A DNA stretch of 64,000 nt from JAEUIZ01 sp046155605 (GTDB lineage Bacteria; Planctomycetota; Phycisphaerae; Phycisphaerales; UBA1924): positions 21,208 through 85,207 of the forward strand of contig JBJXFQ010000075.1 in the NCBI GenBank assembly GCA_046155605.1. The letters are read 5' to 3'. The notes beneath the pieces are model-generated. The model saw nothing but the letters and a program-made list of their open reading frames with translations. It had not been told where the DNA came from and searched no databases. This document shows positions 1 through 8,128 of the stretch, in pieces (within the stretch, counting starts at the first letter, position 1; every line of letters begins with the position of its first letter). The position numbers were made by a program, and so were the translations under genes.

Positions 1-265
1 CGTATTGGCTTTCCTGGAAGGTTTCGAGGCGGAAACGAGAGCGGCCGAGGTCGCGCGAGTCGTGGCCGCGATCGCCGTGGAGTTGGTCATCGGCGAAGAC
101 GCTGAAATCGAAGGCGACGGAGCGGAGGGAGATCTGGCAGCGGAACTGGCGTGCGGACCCGATGGTGAAGTTGAGCGCGGGGAGCAGAATGGCGAGGAGC
201 GTGGCGACGATAGCGATAGAGACCAACAGTTCCACGAGAGTGAAGCCGCGGTTGGTGTGTCGCAA
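1..265 (-). CDS. Prepilin-type protein, N-terminal part (runs off the left edge)
   Basis: The minus frame reads a short basic leader, then the class III signal RG|FTLVELLVSIAIVATLLAILLPAL, which is the prepilin peptidase cleavage and methylation motif with Glu at +5 and a hydrophobic helix. Such proteins are cleaved by PilD-type peptidase and assembled as pseudopilins of type II secretion or type IV pili. After the helix come about 55 residues with no catalytic motif before the window ends. No in-frame ATG precedes the signal. I chose TTG at 265, giving a seven-residue leader like the other pilin in the window; a rare ATC start behind a GGAAGG sequence near 288 is the alternative. Family call is firm, the start is not. 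Confidence 0.75.
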   Translation of the reverse strand, partial: MRHTNRGFTLVELLVSIAIVATLLAILLPALNFTIGSARQFRCQISLRSVAFDFSVFADDQLHGDRGHDSRDLGRSRFRLETFQESQY

Positions 266-508
266 CGAGTTGGAACGCCGTGAGGTCGTGATGGCCCCTT
301 CCGAGGCGGCAGAGCGGCCGCTGTGATGAGAGAAGCATACCAGAGTAAGGCGATGGGGGAAAGTGGCTCGCGGCCGGGAGCCCTAACGGGATGCGAGCGG
401 CGGTTTGGTGAATCGTCAATAGATGAGTCGCGAGTGTCTGGTTTTTTCTCAGACCTGTGGTACATTGGAGCGAGACCCATCGCAAGACGGCGGGAAAGGA
501 GACTCCTC

Positions 509-1213
509 ATGCGACGAGCGACGGCCATCGCGGCATTGTGTGTGCTCGCCATGCCGAGCGCCATATGTCGCGCGCAGGAGGCGTTCGAGTATTCATGGGA
601 AGTAAAGGACGTTGCGGGGACCGGGCCGACGAACGCCAACGGCATCATCGAGCCCGGCGAGGACGCGCAGATTTTCTTCAATGTCTCGTTCCGACCCGGG
701 GTTGGCGGCACGGCGGTCTGGGACACCCTCGGTGGAATGGGTCAACTCGGCATAGTTGGCGGACTGGGATGGACTTCGGGCAATATTATTGCTGACCAGA
801 ATATGAACACTGGCGATTGGATCGGGATCGGCTATCGATCCGGATTTAATCTGGGCGTGTCCGCTGTTATTCAGCCGCCTCAGAACCACCTTCTTTCCTG
901 GGGATTCGGTCAGTTCTTGCTTCCTGGCGAAACGCCCAATCCTCTCAATGATACTTGGTTCTTCTGGGCCAAATGGAGGCCAGACGATTACACGCCGCGA
1001 GAGATGCGATTTCATTACGAGCGCACCACGGGGCAAACAGACGCACGGGTCATTCTGGATATCGGCGTCGGTGGCATGCCTGAGTATGTCCCTGACATCT
1101 GGTCATTTAACAATCCGGCGACGAGCTTTGTTGTAGTTCCTTCACCGCACCATACTCCCGCGATCGCCGCAGCATTTTTCTTGTCTAGGCGGCGGCATCG
1201 AAACGGCAAGTGA
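509..1213 (+). CDS. Secreted protein with PEP-CTERM-like anchor, function unknown
   Basis: 234 aa. The ATG at 509 follows a GAAAGGAG ribosome site and starts an N-terminal signal peptide (MRRATAIAALCVLAMPSAICRAQ, broken here for description: basic start, hydrophobic core, Ala-Gln cleavage). The mature part has many Gly and aromatic residues and no recognised enzyme motif. It ends with VVVPSP, a hydrophobic stretch AIAAAFFL and the basic tail RRRHR. That is the layout of a PEP-CTERM sorting tag, although the usual PEP is VPSP here. Such tags are cut by an exosortase and lead to envelope attachment (family knowledge). The next gene starts 16 bp downstream, so the two may be co-transcribed. The earlier in-frame start at 323 lacks a signal peptide and was not used. 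Confidence 0.7.
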   Translation: MRRATAIAALCVLAMPSAICRAQEAFEYSWEVKDVAGTGPTNANGIIEPGEDAQIFFNVSFRPGVGGTAVWDTLGGMGQLGIVGGLGWTSGNIIADQNMNTGDWIGIGYRSGFNLGVSAVIQPPQNHLLSWGFGQFLLPGETPNPLNDTWFFWAKWRPDDYTPREMRFHYERTTGQTDARVILDIGVGGMPEYVPDIWSFNNPATSFVVVPSPHHTPAIAAAFFLSRRRHRNGK

Positions 1214-1228
1214 CAGGAGGTTTCCAGC

Positions 1229-2545
1229 ATGGCACTCTCGCTCAGCGTTCGCGCTCAAATGCTCCTCGTGATATTGGCAGTGTGCGTCCTGAGCCGGGTG
1301 TCGGACGCGAGACAGTGCGATTCGACCGTGTATGAGCTCGGCCCTGTGTCGAACACAACCCCTGCGCAAGCCGTTCTGGCGACCCAGACCGTTGACATCG
1401 ATCCGACGTAGCGGTCGGTGCGGCTTTACTTCAAGAGCGATGAAGTTTTACCAAGCGGCTCGTTCTTGCGCGTTACTTCACGCGATGACATGGCTACTCA
1501 GGAGATGTCATCGTCAGAGCTCGGCGAGTGGCGATACTCCACCGCATATTTCAACACGGCAATTAATCATCAAATTCTTCTTGAACTTGTCTGTGCGCCG
1601 CATACCGCAGGGAACTACATTAAAGTCATGGAGCGGTGTGCGGGCTTCCCCATTGGTGTGAATGGTGCGTGTAACCAATGCAACCCACAGCCACCTTTCT
1701 CTAACGTCAAGTGGGCCGCTCGCTTGATTGAGCGGTCGCCCACCAATGCGTGCTCGGCGGCATTGTGGAGCACTGCGGGATGTCTCGTGTCCGCCTTCCA
1801 CTGCAATACCATCGTGGGCGATGTGGCGCAGTTCAACGTCCCGCCTTCCACCAGCGTAGGGTTCGTCGTACATCCTGCGCCCCAAGATCAATACGTTGTC
1901 GCCGCCATCGAGCAAGCACCGCTGACGTCCAATGCCGATTGGGCCGTGATTCGACTTGGACGAAGTGCAGGGCTAACCGCGTTTCAAAGGCAAGGCGAGC
2001 TTCGCCGAATCGGGAGGGCTTTCACTGTTTCCGTCGGTTTCCCGGTTCGGACGGTCGGGTACGGCACAACAGTCAATTTGAGCGGTTCCGGCAACGGCGC
2101 TCAAAAAGACAGCCCAGGGGAAGTTGTGATTTCAGGACCCGGAGTCGGATTTACGCACGACGGCTTCGTCCAGCCTGGTAATAGCGGTGGCGGTGTTGCA
2201 GTTCGATCCACAGCCGAATCGCTCAGCACCGTGGAGGTGCTTGCGGGAGTCGTCAGCCGAATTTGCGACGATGCGGGCGGCCCTCCGAATACGAAGTGTT
2301 ACTCACTGCCCTGGCCCGTTCGCCACGCGCCCTTCCTCGCCGCGATCGACTCGTTCTGCGGCGACTGCATCCGTGATTGCGACGGCGATGGCGTGGTCTC
2401 GCCCGCTGACCGCGTGATCCTCGTCAACTGGATCGCCACTTACAACCCGATGGGCGATCTGACGGGCAATGGGTTCGTCGACTCCGGCGATCTCGCGTTC
2501 TTTGATCTTGTCGAGAACGACCCCGTCTGCGGGTATGTGCCATAG
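1229..2545 (+). pseudogene. Trypsin-like serine protease with dockerin-like tail, interrupted by in-frame TAG
   Basis: ATG 1229 sits 8 bases after AGGAGG and opens a signal peptide (MALSLSVRAQMLLVILAVC). The frame stays open to 1408, meets TAG at 1409-1411, and continues open in the same frame to TGA at 2543-2545. Counting the TAG as codon 61, the second part carries a chymotrypsin-fold triad: His191 in SAFHC, Asp237 in NADWAVIRL and Ser319 in GNSGG. Near the C-terminus is a dockerin-type calcium-loop pair (DCDGDGVVSPADR and DLTGNGFVDSGDLA). So signal peptide and catalytic domain are separated by one amber codon. TAG ends other genes here normally, so recoding is unlikely. A recent nonsense mutation, a sequencing error, or re-initiation at GTG 1418 without a signal peptide are the options. 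Confidence 0.75.
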
Positions 2546-2577
2546 CACAAGGCGCTGCCGCGGGTTTGATGGCTCGG

Positions 2578-2949
2578 TTATCGCGGCTCGTAGGAGGTGG
2601 TGCGGGTGACGCGGTTGCCCTCGCCGATGATGAGGACTTTGGGGCGGTGGGCGGCGTGCTCGTCGTCGGTCATGAGGGCGAAGTGCATGATGATGAGTTG
2701 GTCGCCAACCTCGACGAGGTGAGCGGCGGCGCCGTTGATCTCGAACTTGCGCGAGCCGGGCTCGCCGCGGAGGATGTAGGTCTCGAAGCGTTCGCCGTTG
2801 CGGCAGTTGGCGATGGAGACGGCGTCGTTGGGGCGCATGCCGGATTGGGCGAGGATGTCGGCGTCGATGGTGATGGAGCCGACGTAGTCGGGGAGGGCGG
2901 CGGTGACGCGTGCCTGGTGGATCTTGCTGTGGAGGACTTTGCGGAGCAT
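2578..2949 (-). CDS. panD: Aspartate 1-decarboxylase
   Basis: 123 aa, the usual length for PanD, the cytoplasmic pyruvoyl enzyme that makes beta-alanine from L-aspartate for pantothenate and CoA synthesis. It opens with MLRKVLHSKIHQARVT and contains the YVGSITID segment; the proenzyme cleaves itself at this Gly-Ser bond and the Ser becomes the pyruvoyl cofactor (family knowledge). NGERFETYI and the C-terminal ILIGEGN-like stretch (VLIIGEGNRV) also match. It converges with the protease gene upstream on the plus strand and has about 126 bp to the methyltransferase stump behind it. No other pantothenate gene is nearby, so it is probably transcribed alone. Confidence 0.93.
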   Translation of the reverse strand: MLRKVLHSKIHQARVTAALPDYVGSITIDADILAQSGMRPNDAVSIANCRNGERFETYILRGEPGSRKFEINGAAAHLVEVGDQLIIMHFALMTDDEHAAHRPKVLIIGEGNRVTRTTSYEPR

Positions 2950-3075
2950 GTGGCTGGATGGTAGCGATGAGGACTCGAAGAGAGAGGGGGCGCGAGGGTG
3001 CGTGGCTGATCGGAACGGGACCGGGAACGCGCGAAGCGGCTTCCCGACTTCAGCCGACGAACCGGCACGAGCGGG

Positions 3076-3435
3076 TCAGACACCCGGGAGCACATCCCCT
3101 GTATCGTCGGGGATCTCGTCCGCATCCTCTGACATCCCGCCAGGTTGACGCTGAATCGTGAGCCGCTCTGGGCCGACGGAGACGATGATCGTCCCGTCCA
3201 TCATGGCGAGAGAGAGTTCGGGGAGCGCGCCCGCAATCACGTCGGTATCGGGGAAGACGGTGGTATCGTCAATGGACTCGGAGGAGACGTGATCGCCCAA
3301 ATTCGCCCGGTAGGTGTCAACTGCCGGAGTCCAACAATCGATGGCGCGGCGGGGCTTGAATCCCGCCTCGCGCAGTCCGAGCGAGAGCCCCCCGGCACCG
3401 CAGAACAGGTCGGCAACAGTTGGATTCACAGTCAC
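3076..3435 (-). pseudogene. Truncated cytosine-C5 DNA methyltransferase (N-terminal stump)
   Basis: 119 aa from a GTG at 3435. The first 60 residues match a C5-cytosine methyltransferase: motif I VADLFCGAGGLSLGLREAGF-type (SAM binding, DLFCGAGGLS) and the following acidic/aromatic region. The frame then reaches DVIAGALPE where motif IV should give DVIAGGPPCQ; the catalytic PCQ loop is absent. It ends with about 50 residues that match nothing I know (SVGPERLTIQRQPGG and an acidic tail). Motifs IV, VI and VIII, the target-recognition region and motif X are all missing, and intact enzymes exceed 300 aa. It cannot be an active methylase. I read it as a deletion remnant of a restriction-modification gene; an alternative is a short SAM-binding protein still in use. 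Confidence 0.65.
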
Positions 3436-3535
3436 ATGGAAAGTGTACGGGTTTTGGGATGTGATCGTGCAGCACTCTGGGCAGTGAGCCGAAGTGCTTC
3501 AGTCGTGGTATCTCCGAACGGATCTAGAGTTCGGC

Positions 3536-4192
3536 ATGGGGAAGTCGGCGATTCCAGCGGTGCCTGCCGGGCTGCGCGTGGTACACGCGGACGAGCGCTT
3601 TGTCGTCGTGGACAAGCCGGCGTGGCTGCTGTCGGTGCCTGGGAAAGGGGAGGGGAAACGGGATTGCGTGGCCTCGCGGGTGGCTGTGATGTTCCCGCGG
3701 GCGACCGGGCCGCTGGTCGTGCATCGGCTGGACATGGAGACGTCGGGGCTGATGGTGTTGGGGTTGGATGCGGACGCGCAGCGGGAACTGTCGGGGCAGT
3801 TTGAAGCGCGGGTGGTGGAGAAGCGCTATGTGGCGCTGGTGGCGGGGGGGATGCTGGAGCGGGATGAGGGGGTGATTGATCTGGCGATGCGTGCGGATGT
3901 GACGCGGCGGCCGGTGCAGGTGGTGGATGCGGTGATGGGGCGGCTCGCGCGGACGCGGTGGCGGGTGATGGGGCACGAGGTGGACCGGGTGCGGATGGTG
4001 TTTTTCCCGGAGACGGGGCGGACGCATCAGATCCGTGTTCACGCGGCGGCGGGGCTGGGGCGGCCGATCGTGGGGGATGTGCTGTATGGCGGGCCGGAGG
4101 CGGAGCGGCTGATGCTGCACGCGGAGGGGCTGAGTTTTTTGGTGCCGGGCACGAGGCGGCGTGTGGAGTTTGCGAGCGAAGCGGGGTTTTGA
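3536..4192 (+). CDS. RluA-family pseudouridine synthase
   Basis: 218 aa. The signature HRLDMETSG (HRLDxxTSG) holds the catalytic Asp that isomerises uridine to pseudouridine in rRNA or tRNA. Also present are the early VVDKPAWLLSVPG block, the KRYVALV strand, and GRTHQIRVHAA near the C-terminus, all in the RluA order. There is no S4 RNA-binding domain ahead, so this is a compact catalytic-domain form like RluA or YciL-neighbour TruC types; I cannot tell the target base. The ATG at 3536 begins a protein in register with family members; an upstream in-frame start at 3494 adds 14 unmatched residues. Confidence 0.88.
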   Translation: MGKSAIPAVPAGLRVVHADERFVVVDKPAWLLSVPGKGEGKRDCVASRVAVMFPRATGPLVVHRLDMETSGLMVLGLDADAQRELSGQFEARVVEKRYVALVAGGMLERDEGVIDLAMRADVTRRPVQVVDAVMGRLARTRWRVMGHEVDRVRMVFFPETGRTHQIRVHAAAGLGRPIVGDVLYGGPEAERLMLHAEGLSFLVPGTRRRVEFASEAGF

Positions 4193-4298
4193 GAGTGATG
4201 GTGGGGGGCTTGAACGAGGAACGTGACGCGAAGGCGATGCTACTGGGCGAGATGGCGGCGGCGCGACGGCGACTGAGCCTCTGGGCGTCGCGTGCTTG

Positions 4299-5171
4299 CT
4301 AGGATTGCTGCGTTCGAGTGGCTAGAACGATGATCTCGCCTCGCGCTGGGGGGACGGTTGGTCCCCGCGGTTCCGCGTGCAGTCCGACAATGCTGGGATC
4401 GCGCGTCTCGGCGACGAGTTGTGGACGCCATCCGCAGGGCTCTAGAAGCGACGCGATCCCGTGGTTCGGCACGCCCCAACGGAATGGCTCGCCACGCTTG
4501 CGCATCCACCGATCGATCAGGCGGTGCTGGCCTTGGAAGCGAGCAGCGCCCCGCTTGTCGGGCGACATGACCGTGGCGAGGAGCGAGCGGCACGCGGGGA
4601 TGACGGCGGCGGACCGAAGCAGGCGCTGGGCGAAGTGTCGCGGCAGGTACATGAGAAGTCCCTCCGCGACGACGAGCGTCGGGCGAGTCGGGTCGAAGGC
4701 CGGGTGGCGCAGGACTGGGGCCAACGGTTCGTCGGCGGTGAGATCGGCGGCGACGCGGTGCGAGCGCTCGGGTGCGGAGGCGGCGCGAGAGAGAACGTGG
4801 CGATCGACGGCGAAGGCGGCGAGGCCGAGGCGAGCGCTCGCGCGGTCCGCAAGATCATCCAAGCCCGCGCCCAGCACGATGATCTGGGTGCAGCCGTCGG
4901 CCGCGGCGCGCTCGACAAGGTGCCACACGATGACACGGCGAAGGACGACATGGGCCACGAATCCGGGAAGGAGCAGCCGCTCGACGCCACGAGCGAGTGC
5001 TCGGCCGGGGCGGGTGCGGAGCGCACGGACGAGGGCACGGCCCGGGCCCTCGGAGAGCGCGTGGACGGCGTTCGCGACCGAGCCGCGGTCGAGAAGGTCG
5101 GCGAGCGCCGGATCGTCGGCTGCGACGAGGAGCGCGGACGCGACTGCGCGGGCGGTGCCGCTGGCCCTCAT
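4299..5171 (-). CDS. Class I SAM methyltransferase, leucine carboxyl methyltransferase-like
   Basis: 290 aa. Motif I reads QIIVLGAGLDDLADRAS, typical of the LCM/PPM1-type O-methyltransferases (VxLGAGxDxRxxR), and VVAEGLLMYLP matches their conserved EGVLMYL block. These enzymes methylate carboxyl groups of proteins or small molecules with SAM; in bacteria most targets are unknown. I start at the ATG at 5171 because it overlaps the stop of the FAD oxidoreductase in an ATGA, which suggests translational coupling; a start at 5207 would add 12 residues inside the upstream gene. The pair looks like a small-molecule modification operon, but no substrate can be named. Confidence 0.75.
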   Translation of the reverse strand: MRASGTARAVASALLVAADDPALADLLDRGSVANAVHALSEGPGRALVRALRTRPGRALARGVERLLLPGFVAHVVLRRVIVWHLVERAAADGCTQIIVLGAGLDDLADRASARLGLAAFAVDRHVLSRAASAPERSHRVAADLTADEPLAPVLRHPAFDPTRPTLVVAEGLLMYLPRHFAQRLLRSAAVIPACRSLLATVMSPDKRGAARFQGQHRLIDRWMRKRGEPFRWGVPNHGIASLLEPCGWRPQLVAETRDPSIVGLHAEPRGPTVPPARGEIIVLATRTQQS

Positions 5172-6622
5172 GCCGCGCCCTCCAGGAGCGACTCGTGGTG
5201 CCGCCACCAGTCGCTCGCGAGCACGCCGCGCGGATCATGGGCTTGCTTGCGCCGGAGGAACTCCGGCAGGCGGGGATGGCAAGCGAGCGCCTGGTCGCGC
5301 GTCGCCCACCGGTGGTAGGTGAGGTAGTACGACCCGGTGTGCGCGACGGCGATGTCGATGAGGGAGCGGAAGCACGCGCGGGCGCGCTCGATGCCCCGGG
5401 GCGTGTGCGGGACATGCAGGTTGAGAACAACGCAGGCCCAATCGTCGCGCGCCCAGGCGAGGTAGGACTCGTCGTCACGCCGGATCAGCCTGATCGTGCC
5501 GTAGATCACGTCGGCGCGGCGGTCGCGCAGGTCGGTCCGCGCGTCGTCCAGAAAGGCGGGGAGCCGCGCGCGAGGCACGTAGAGTTCCGAGATCATCTCG
5601 GTGCCCGGACAGACGGCACCCATGCGGCGGTCGAGTTCGGCGTGGTAACCGTCGAGATAGTCGGCCAGTTGATGCAGGTCGGACCAGTAGACCTGGCCGT
5701 CGGTGGCGAGGTAGTGCTCGGCATACAAGCGGAAGCCGCGGCTCTTGTCGGTGTGGGCGAGTTCGAGAAGCCGCAGCCAATCCTCGCGGCGGAAGCGCCT
5801 CTGATCGACGGGGATCGGCGTCGCGTCGGGGGTTGGCTCGTAGCACGAGAAGACGCCGCGGCGGAGGAACTCGTCGCTGGTCGCGTCGATCGCAAACTGG
5901 AAGTCGCCGAAGGTACAGCCCGCACGGAGCCGCGACTCGAACTCGGGAACGAGCGCGTCGGCGTCGATGAGGCGGACGCGACGCACGACCTTGGTTCGTG
6001 GCGCGAGCCGGATCGTGGCCTCGGTGACGATGCCGAAGAGTCCGTAGCCGCCGCAGACGAGCGCGAAGAGGTCGGGATTGGTGAGGCGGTCGCAACGGAC
6101 GGTCGTGCCGTCGGCCCGCACGACGGTCATCGATTCGACATCCGCCACGAACGGCGGGCGGTCGAGCCCGCGGCCATGCACGTTGGCCGCGATGGCGCCG
6201 CCGAGACTGAGCCGATCGGCACCGGTCTGCTTCTGGCGGATTCCCCAGCGCGGCCTCTCGCCCTGGAGCGCGAGCGAGTCGCGGATGAGTTCTGGCCACC
6301 GGACGCCGGCCTGGGCGCGCACGAGGCCGCGGTCGGCATCGACGGATTCGACGCGATCCATCTCGCTCATGTCGATGAGGAGGGCGCCGGAGGCGAACTG
6401 CTGGCCGCCCATGGCGTGTCGTCCGCCGCAAACGGCGACGCTCTCACCATCGGCATGGGTCGCGGCAAGCAAGGCGGCCACCTCGTCGGTCGAGCGCGGG
6501 GCGCAGACGCGAGCAACTCGTGTCGCGTTCATCGCCGCATGCACGTCGTTGACCAACTCCGGCGAGGAAGACCGGGGGGCGGCGAGGATGCGGCACCGAG
6601 TGGGGAGCGTGCTCATGTCCAT
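5168..6622 (-). CDS. FAD-binding oxidoreductase, PCMH/VAO family
   Basis: 484 aa. The N-terminal half is a PCMH-type FAD domain: VARVCAPRSTDEVAALL, then VAVCGGRHAMGGQQ (the flavin-ring loop with the GRHxxGGQ pattern), LSLGGAIAANVHGRGL and the GGYGLFGIVTEATIRL segment. The C-terminal third has a substrate-capping domain and a final HDPRGVLASDWW. Members oxidise alcohols, sugar lactones, aldehydes or amines, passing electrons to oxygen or a dehydrogenase partner. No signal peptide, so cytoplasmic. It is the first gene of a minus-strand operon and its stop overlaps the methyltransferase start. A perfect palindrome lies three bases upstream of its start codon, so its expression is probably operator-controlled. 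Confidence 0.82.
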   Translation of the reverse strand: MDMSTLPTRCRILAAPRSSSPELVNDVHAAMNATRVARVCAPRSTDEVAALLAATHADGESVAVCGGRHAMGGQQFASGALLIDMSEMDRVESVDADRGLVRAQAGVRWPELIRDSLALQGERPRWGIRQKQTGADRLSLGGAIAANVHGRGLDRPPFVADVESMTVVRADGTTVRCDRLTNPDLFALVCGGYGLFGIVTEATIRLAPRTKVVRRVRLIDADALVPEFESRLRAGCTFGDFQFAIDATSDEFLRRGVFSCYEPTPDATPIPVDQRRFRREDWLRLLELAHTDKSRGFRLYAEHYLATDGQVYWSDLHQLADYLDGYHAELDRRMGAVCPGTEMISELYVPRARLPAFLDDARTDLRDRRADVIYGTIRLIRRDDESYLAWARDDWACVVLNLHVPHTPRGIERARACFRSLIDIAVAHTGSYYLTYHRWATRDQALACHPRLPEFLRRKQAHDPRGVLASDWWRHHESLLEGAA

Positions 6623-6625
6623 ATG

Positions 6626-6639
6626 TTAGCATACGCTAA
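6626..6639. promoter_or_regulatory. Palindromic operator candidate in front of the FAD oxidoreductase
   Basis: TTAGC-ATAC-GCTAA, a 5-bp inverted repeat with a 4-bp centre, ending three bases before the ATG at 6622. It is in an AT-rich patch between two divergent genes. A repressor bound here would block translation initiation signals or a near-leaderless promoter. The regulator is not in the window as far as I can tell. Confidence 0.5.
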
Positions 6640-6646
6640 TCTGTAG

Positions 6647-6666
6647 TCAAGTAGTCACTAACTTGA
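6647..6666. promoter_or_regulatory. Second inverted repeat, oxidoreductase-kynU intergenic region
   Basis: TCAAGT-N8-ACTTGA is a perfect 6-bp inverted repeat, one helical turn and a half from the first palindrome and 80 bp before the kynU start. The size and spacing suit a dimeric transcription factor. Role inferred only from symmetry and position. Confidence 0.4.
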
Positions 6667-6745
6667 GCGATGGAACGGGTTGGTCCTTGCCTTGAGCGAC
6701 TGCCGGAGTCGAGGAGGACCCATCGGAACACGCCATAATGCTGGC

Positions 6746-8128
6746 ATGGCGCAGCCGAGAGACGAGGTGCGGACGGACGAGGGGTTTGCTCGCGAGCAGG
6801 ACGCGGGGGACGCGCTCGCGTGGGCACGGGAGTTGTTCCACATGCCGTCCGCGCCTGGCGGGGAGCCGTGCGTGTATCTGACGGGCAACTCGCTGGGGTT
6901 GCAGCCGAAGGCGACGCGTGTGGCGGTGGAGGCGGAGTTGGACGACTGGGCGCGGCTCGGAGTTGGGGCGCACGTTCACGGGCGGCACCCGTGGCTCCCG
7001 GCGCACGAGTTTGTGCGCGAGCCGCTGGCGAGGTTGGTGGGGGCGCTGCCGCACGAGGTGGTGGCGATGAACAGCCTGACGGTGAACTTACATTTGCTGA
7101 TGGTGTCGTTCTATAGGCCGACGGCGGAGCGGCATCGGATCGTGATCGAGGACTCGGCGTTCCCGTCGGACTCGTACGCGGTGGCGTCGCAGGCGGCGTT
7201 TCATGGGTATGACCCGGCGGAGGCGATCGTGCGGCTGCGGCCCAGGGAGGGGGGGCGCGAGGGCGAGGCGACGCTGCGGACGGAGGATGTCGAGGCGTAT
7301 CTGGAGCGAGAAGGGCGCGGCGTGGCGCTGGTGCTGCTGGGTGCCGTGAACTATCTGACAGGGCAGTGGTTCGAGATGGAACGGATCACGCGGGCGGCGC
7401 GCGCGGCCGGGTGCGTCGTCGGGTGGGACTTGGCGCACGCGGCGGGAAACGTGCCGCTGCGGCTGCACGATTGGGGCGTCGATTTCGCGGCGTGGTGTTC
7501 TTATAAGTATCTCAACTCGGGGCCGGGAGCGGTCGCGGGCGCTTTCGTGCATGAGAGGCATACGAGGAAGGTGACGGAGGGACGAAGGGACGAAGGGACG
7601 AGGCGGAGTGGCGCGGCGGAGACGGAGAGCCGCGACGTAGTCCCAGCCATGCCGCGGTTCGCGGGCTGGTGGGGAAACGATCCGGCGACGCGGTTTCGGA
7701 TGGGTCCGGAGTTTGTGCCGGTGGCGAGCGCGGACGCGTGGCAACTCTCGAATCCGCCGATCCTGGCGCTGGCACCGGTGAGGGCGTCGCTGGAGGTGTT
7801 CGATCGAGTCGGGATGGCGGCGCTGCGGGCGAAGTCACTGAAGTTGACGGCATATATGGAGTCTTTGCTCGAGGCGCTGCCGCCGGGGCGAGTGCGAGTT
7901 TTGACGCCGCGGGAGCCGGGGCAGCGTGGCGCGCAGTTGTCGGTGGTGGTGCCCGGGGTGAGCCGGGGTGTGGAGGGGATGCTGCAGGAGCGTGGTGTGG
8001 TGGTGGACTTCCGCGAGCCGGACGTGATCCGGGCGGCGCCGGTACCGCTCTATAGCACGTTCCACGATGTGTGGCGGTTAGTGCGCGAGTTGGCATCGAT
8101 CCTCGGGGTGGCGGGGGCGGGGCGATGA
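6746..8128 (+). CDS. kynU: Kynureninase
   Basis: 460 aa, PLP enzyme that splits kynurenine or 3-hydroxykynurenine into anthranilate or 3-hydroxyanthranilate plus alanine. YLTGNSLGLQPKA near residue 40 is the conserved substrate loop, VGWDLAHAAGNVPL holds the PLP-ring Asp, and Lys254 in CSYKYLNSGPG is the Schiff-base lysine. ATG 6746 leaves a normal N-terminus. Its last base pairs overlap the next gene as ATGA. Odd feature: after VAGAFVHERHTR the family would run straight into the PRFAGWWG segment, but here about 28 extra residues are inserted, encoded by a GGGACGAA octamer repeat and an Arg/Glu-rich stretch. The insert keeps frame and lies in a surface loop region near the active-site entrance. 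Confidence 0.93.
   Translation: MAQPRDEVRTDEGFAREQDAGDALAWARELFHMPSAPGGEPCVYLTGNSLGLQPKATRVAVEAELDDWARLGVGAHVHGRHPWLPAHEFVREPLARLVGALPHEVVAMNSLTVNLHLLMVSFYRPTAERHRIVIEDSAFPSDSYAVASQAAFHGYDPAEAIVRLRPREGGREGEATLRTEDVEAYLEREGRGVALVLLGAVNYLTGQWFEMERITRAARAAGCVVGWDLAHAAGNVPLRLHDWGVDFAAWCSYKYLNSGPGAVAGAFVHERHTRKVTEGRRDEGTRRSGAAETESRDVVPAMPRFAGWWGNDPATRFRMGPEFVPVASADAWQLSNPPILALAPVRASLEVFDRVGMAALRAKSLKLTAYMESLLEALPPGRVRVLTPREPGQRGAQLSVVVPGVSRGVEGMLQERGVVVDFREPDVIRAAPVPLYSTFHDVWRLVRELASILGVAGAGR
7576..7602 (+). repeat. GGGACGAA octamer repeat inside kynU
   Basis: GGA followed by two GGGACGAA units and one GGGACGAG. The same 27 bases occur without mismatch at 8722-8748 in the next gene. Three 8-bp units equal 24 bases, so frame is kept; the encoded peptide is GRRDEGTR-like. 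Confidence 0.85.

Noticed and set aside
1409..1411. TAG as a recoded sense codon (pyrrolysine-like)
   Set aside because: Several other genes in the window end with TAG at their expected C-termini, so TAG works as a normal stop.
4193..4298. 34-codon open frame after the pseudouridine synthase
   Set aside because: No ribosome site and no conservation signal that I can see; ordinary GC-rich spacer.
4997..6646. 549-codon open frame on the plus strand
   Set aside because: Antisense to the FAD oxidoreductase, whose motifs are clear on the other strand.
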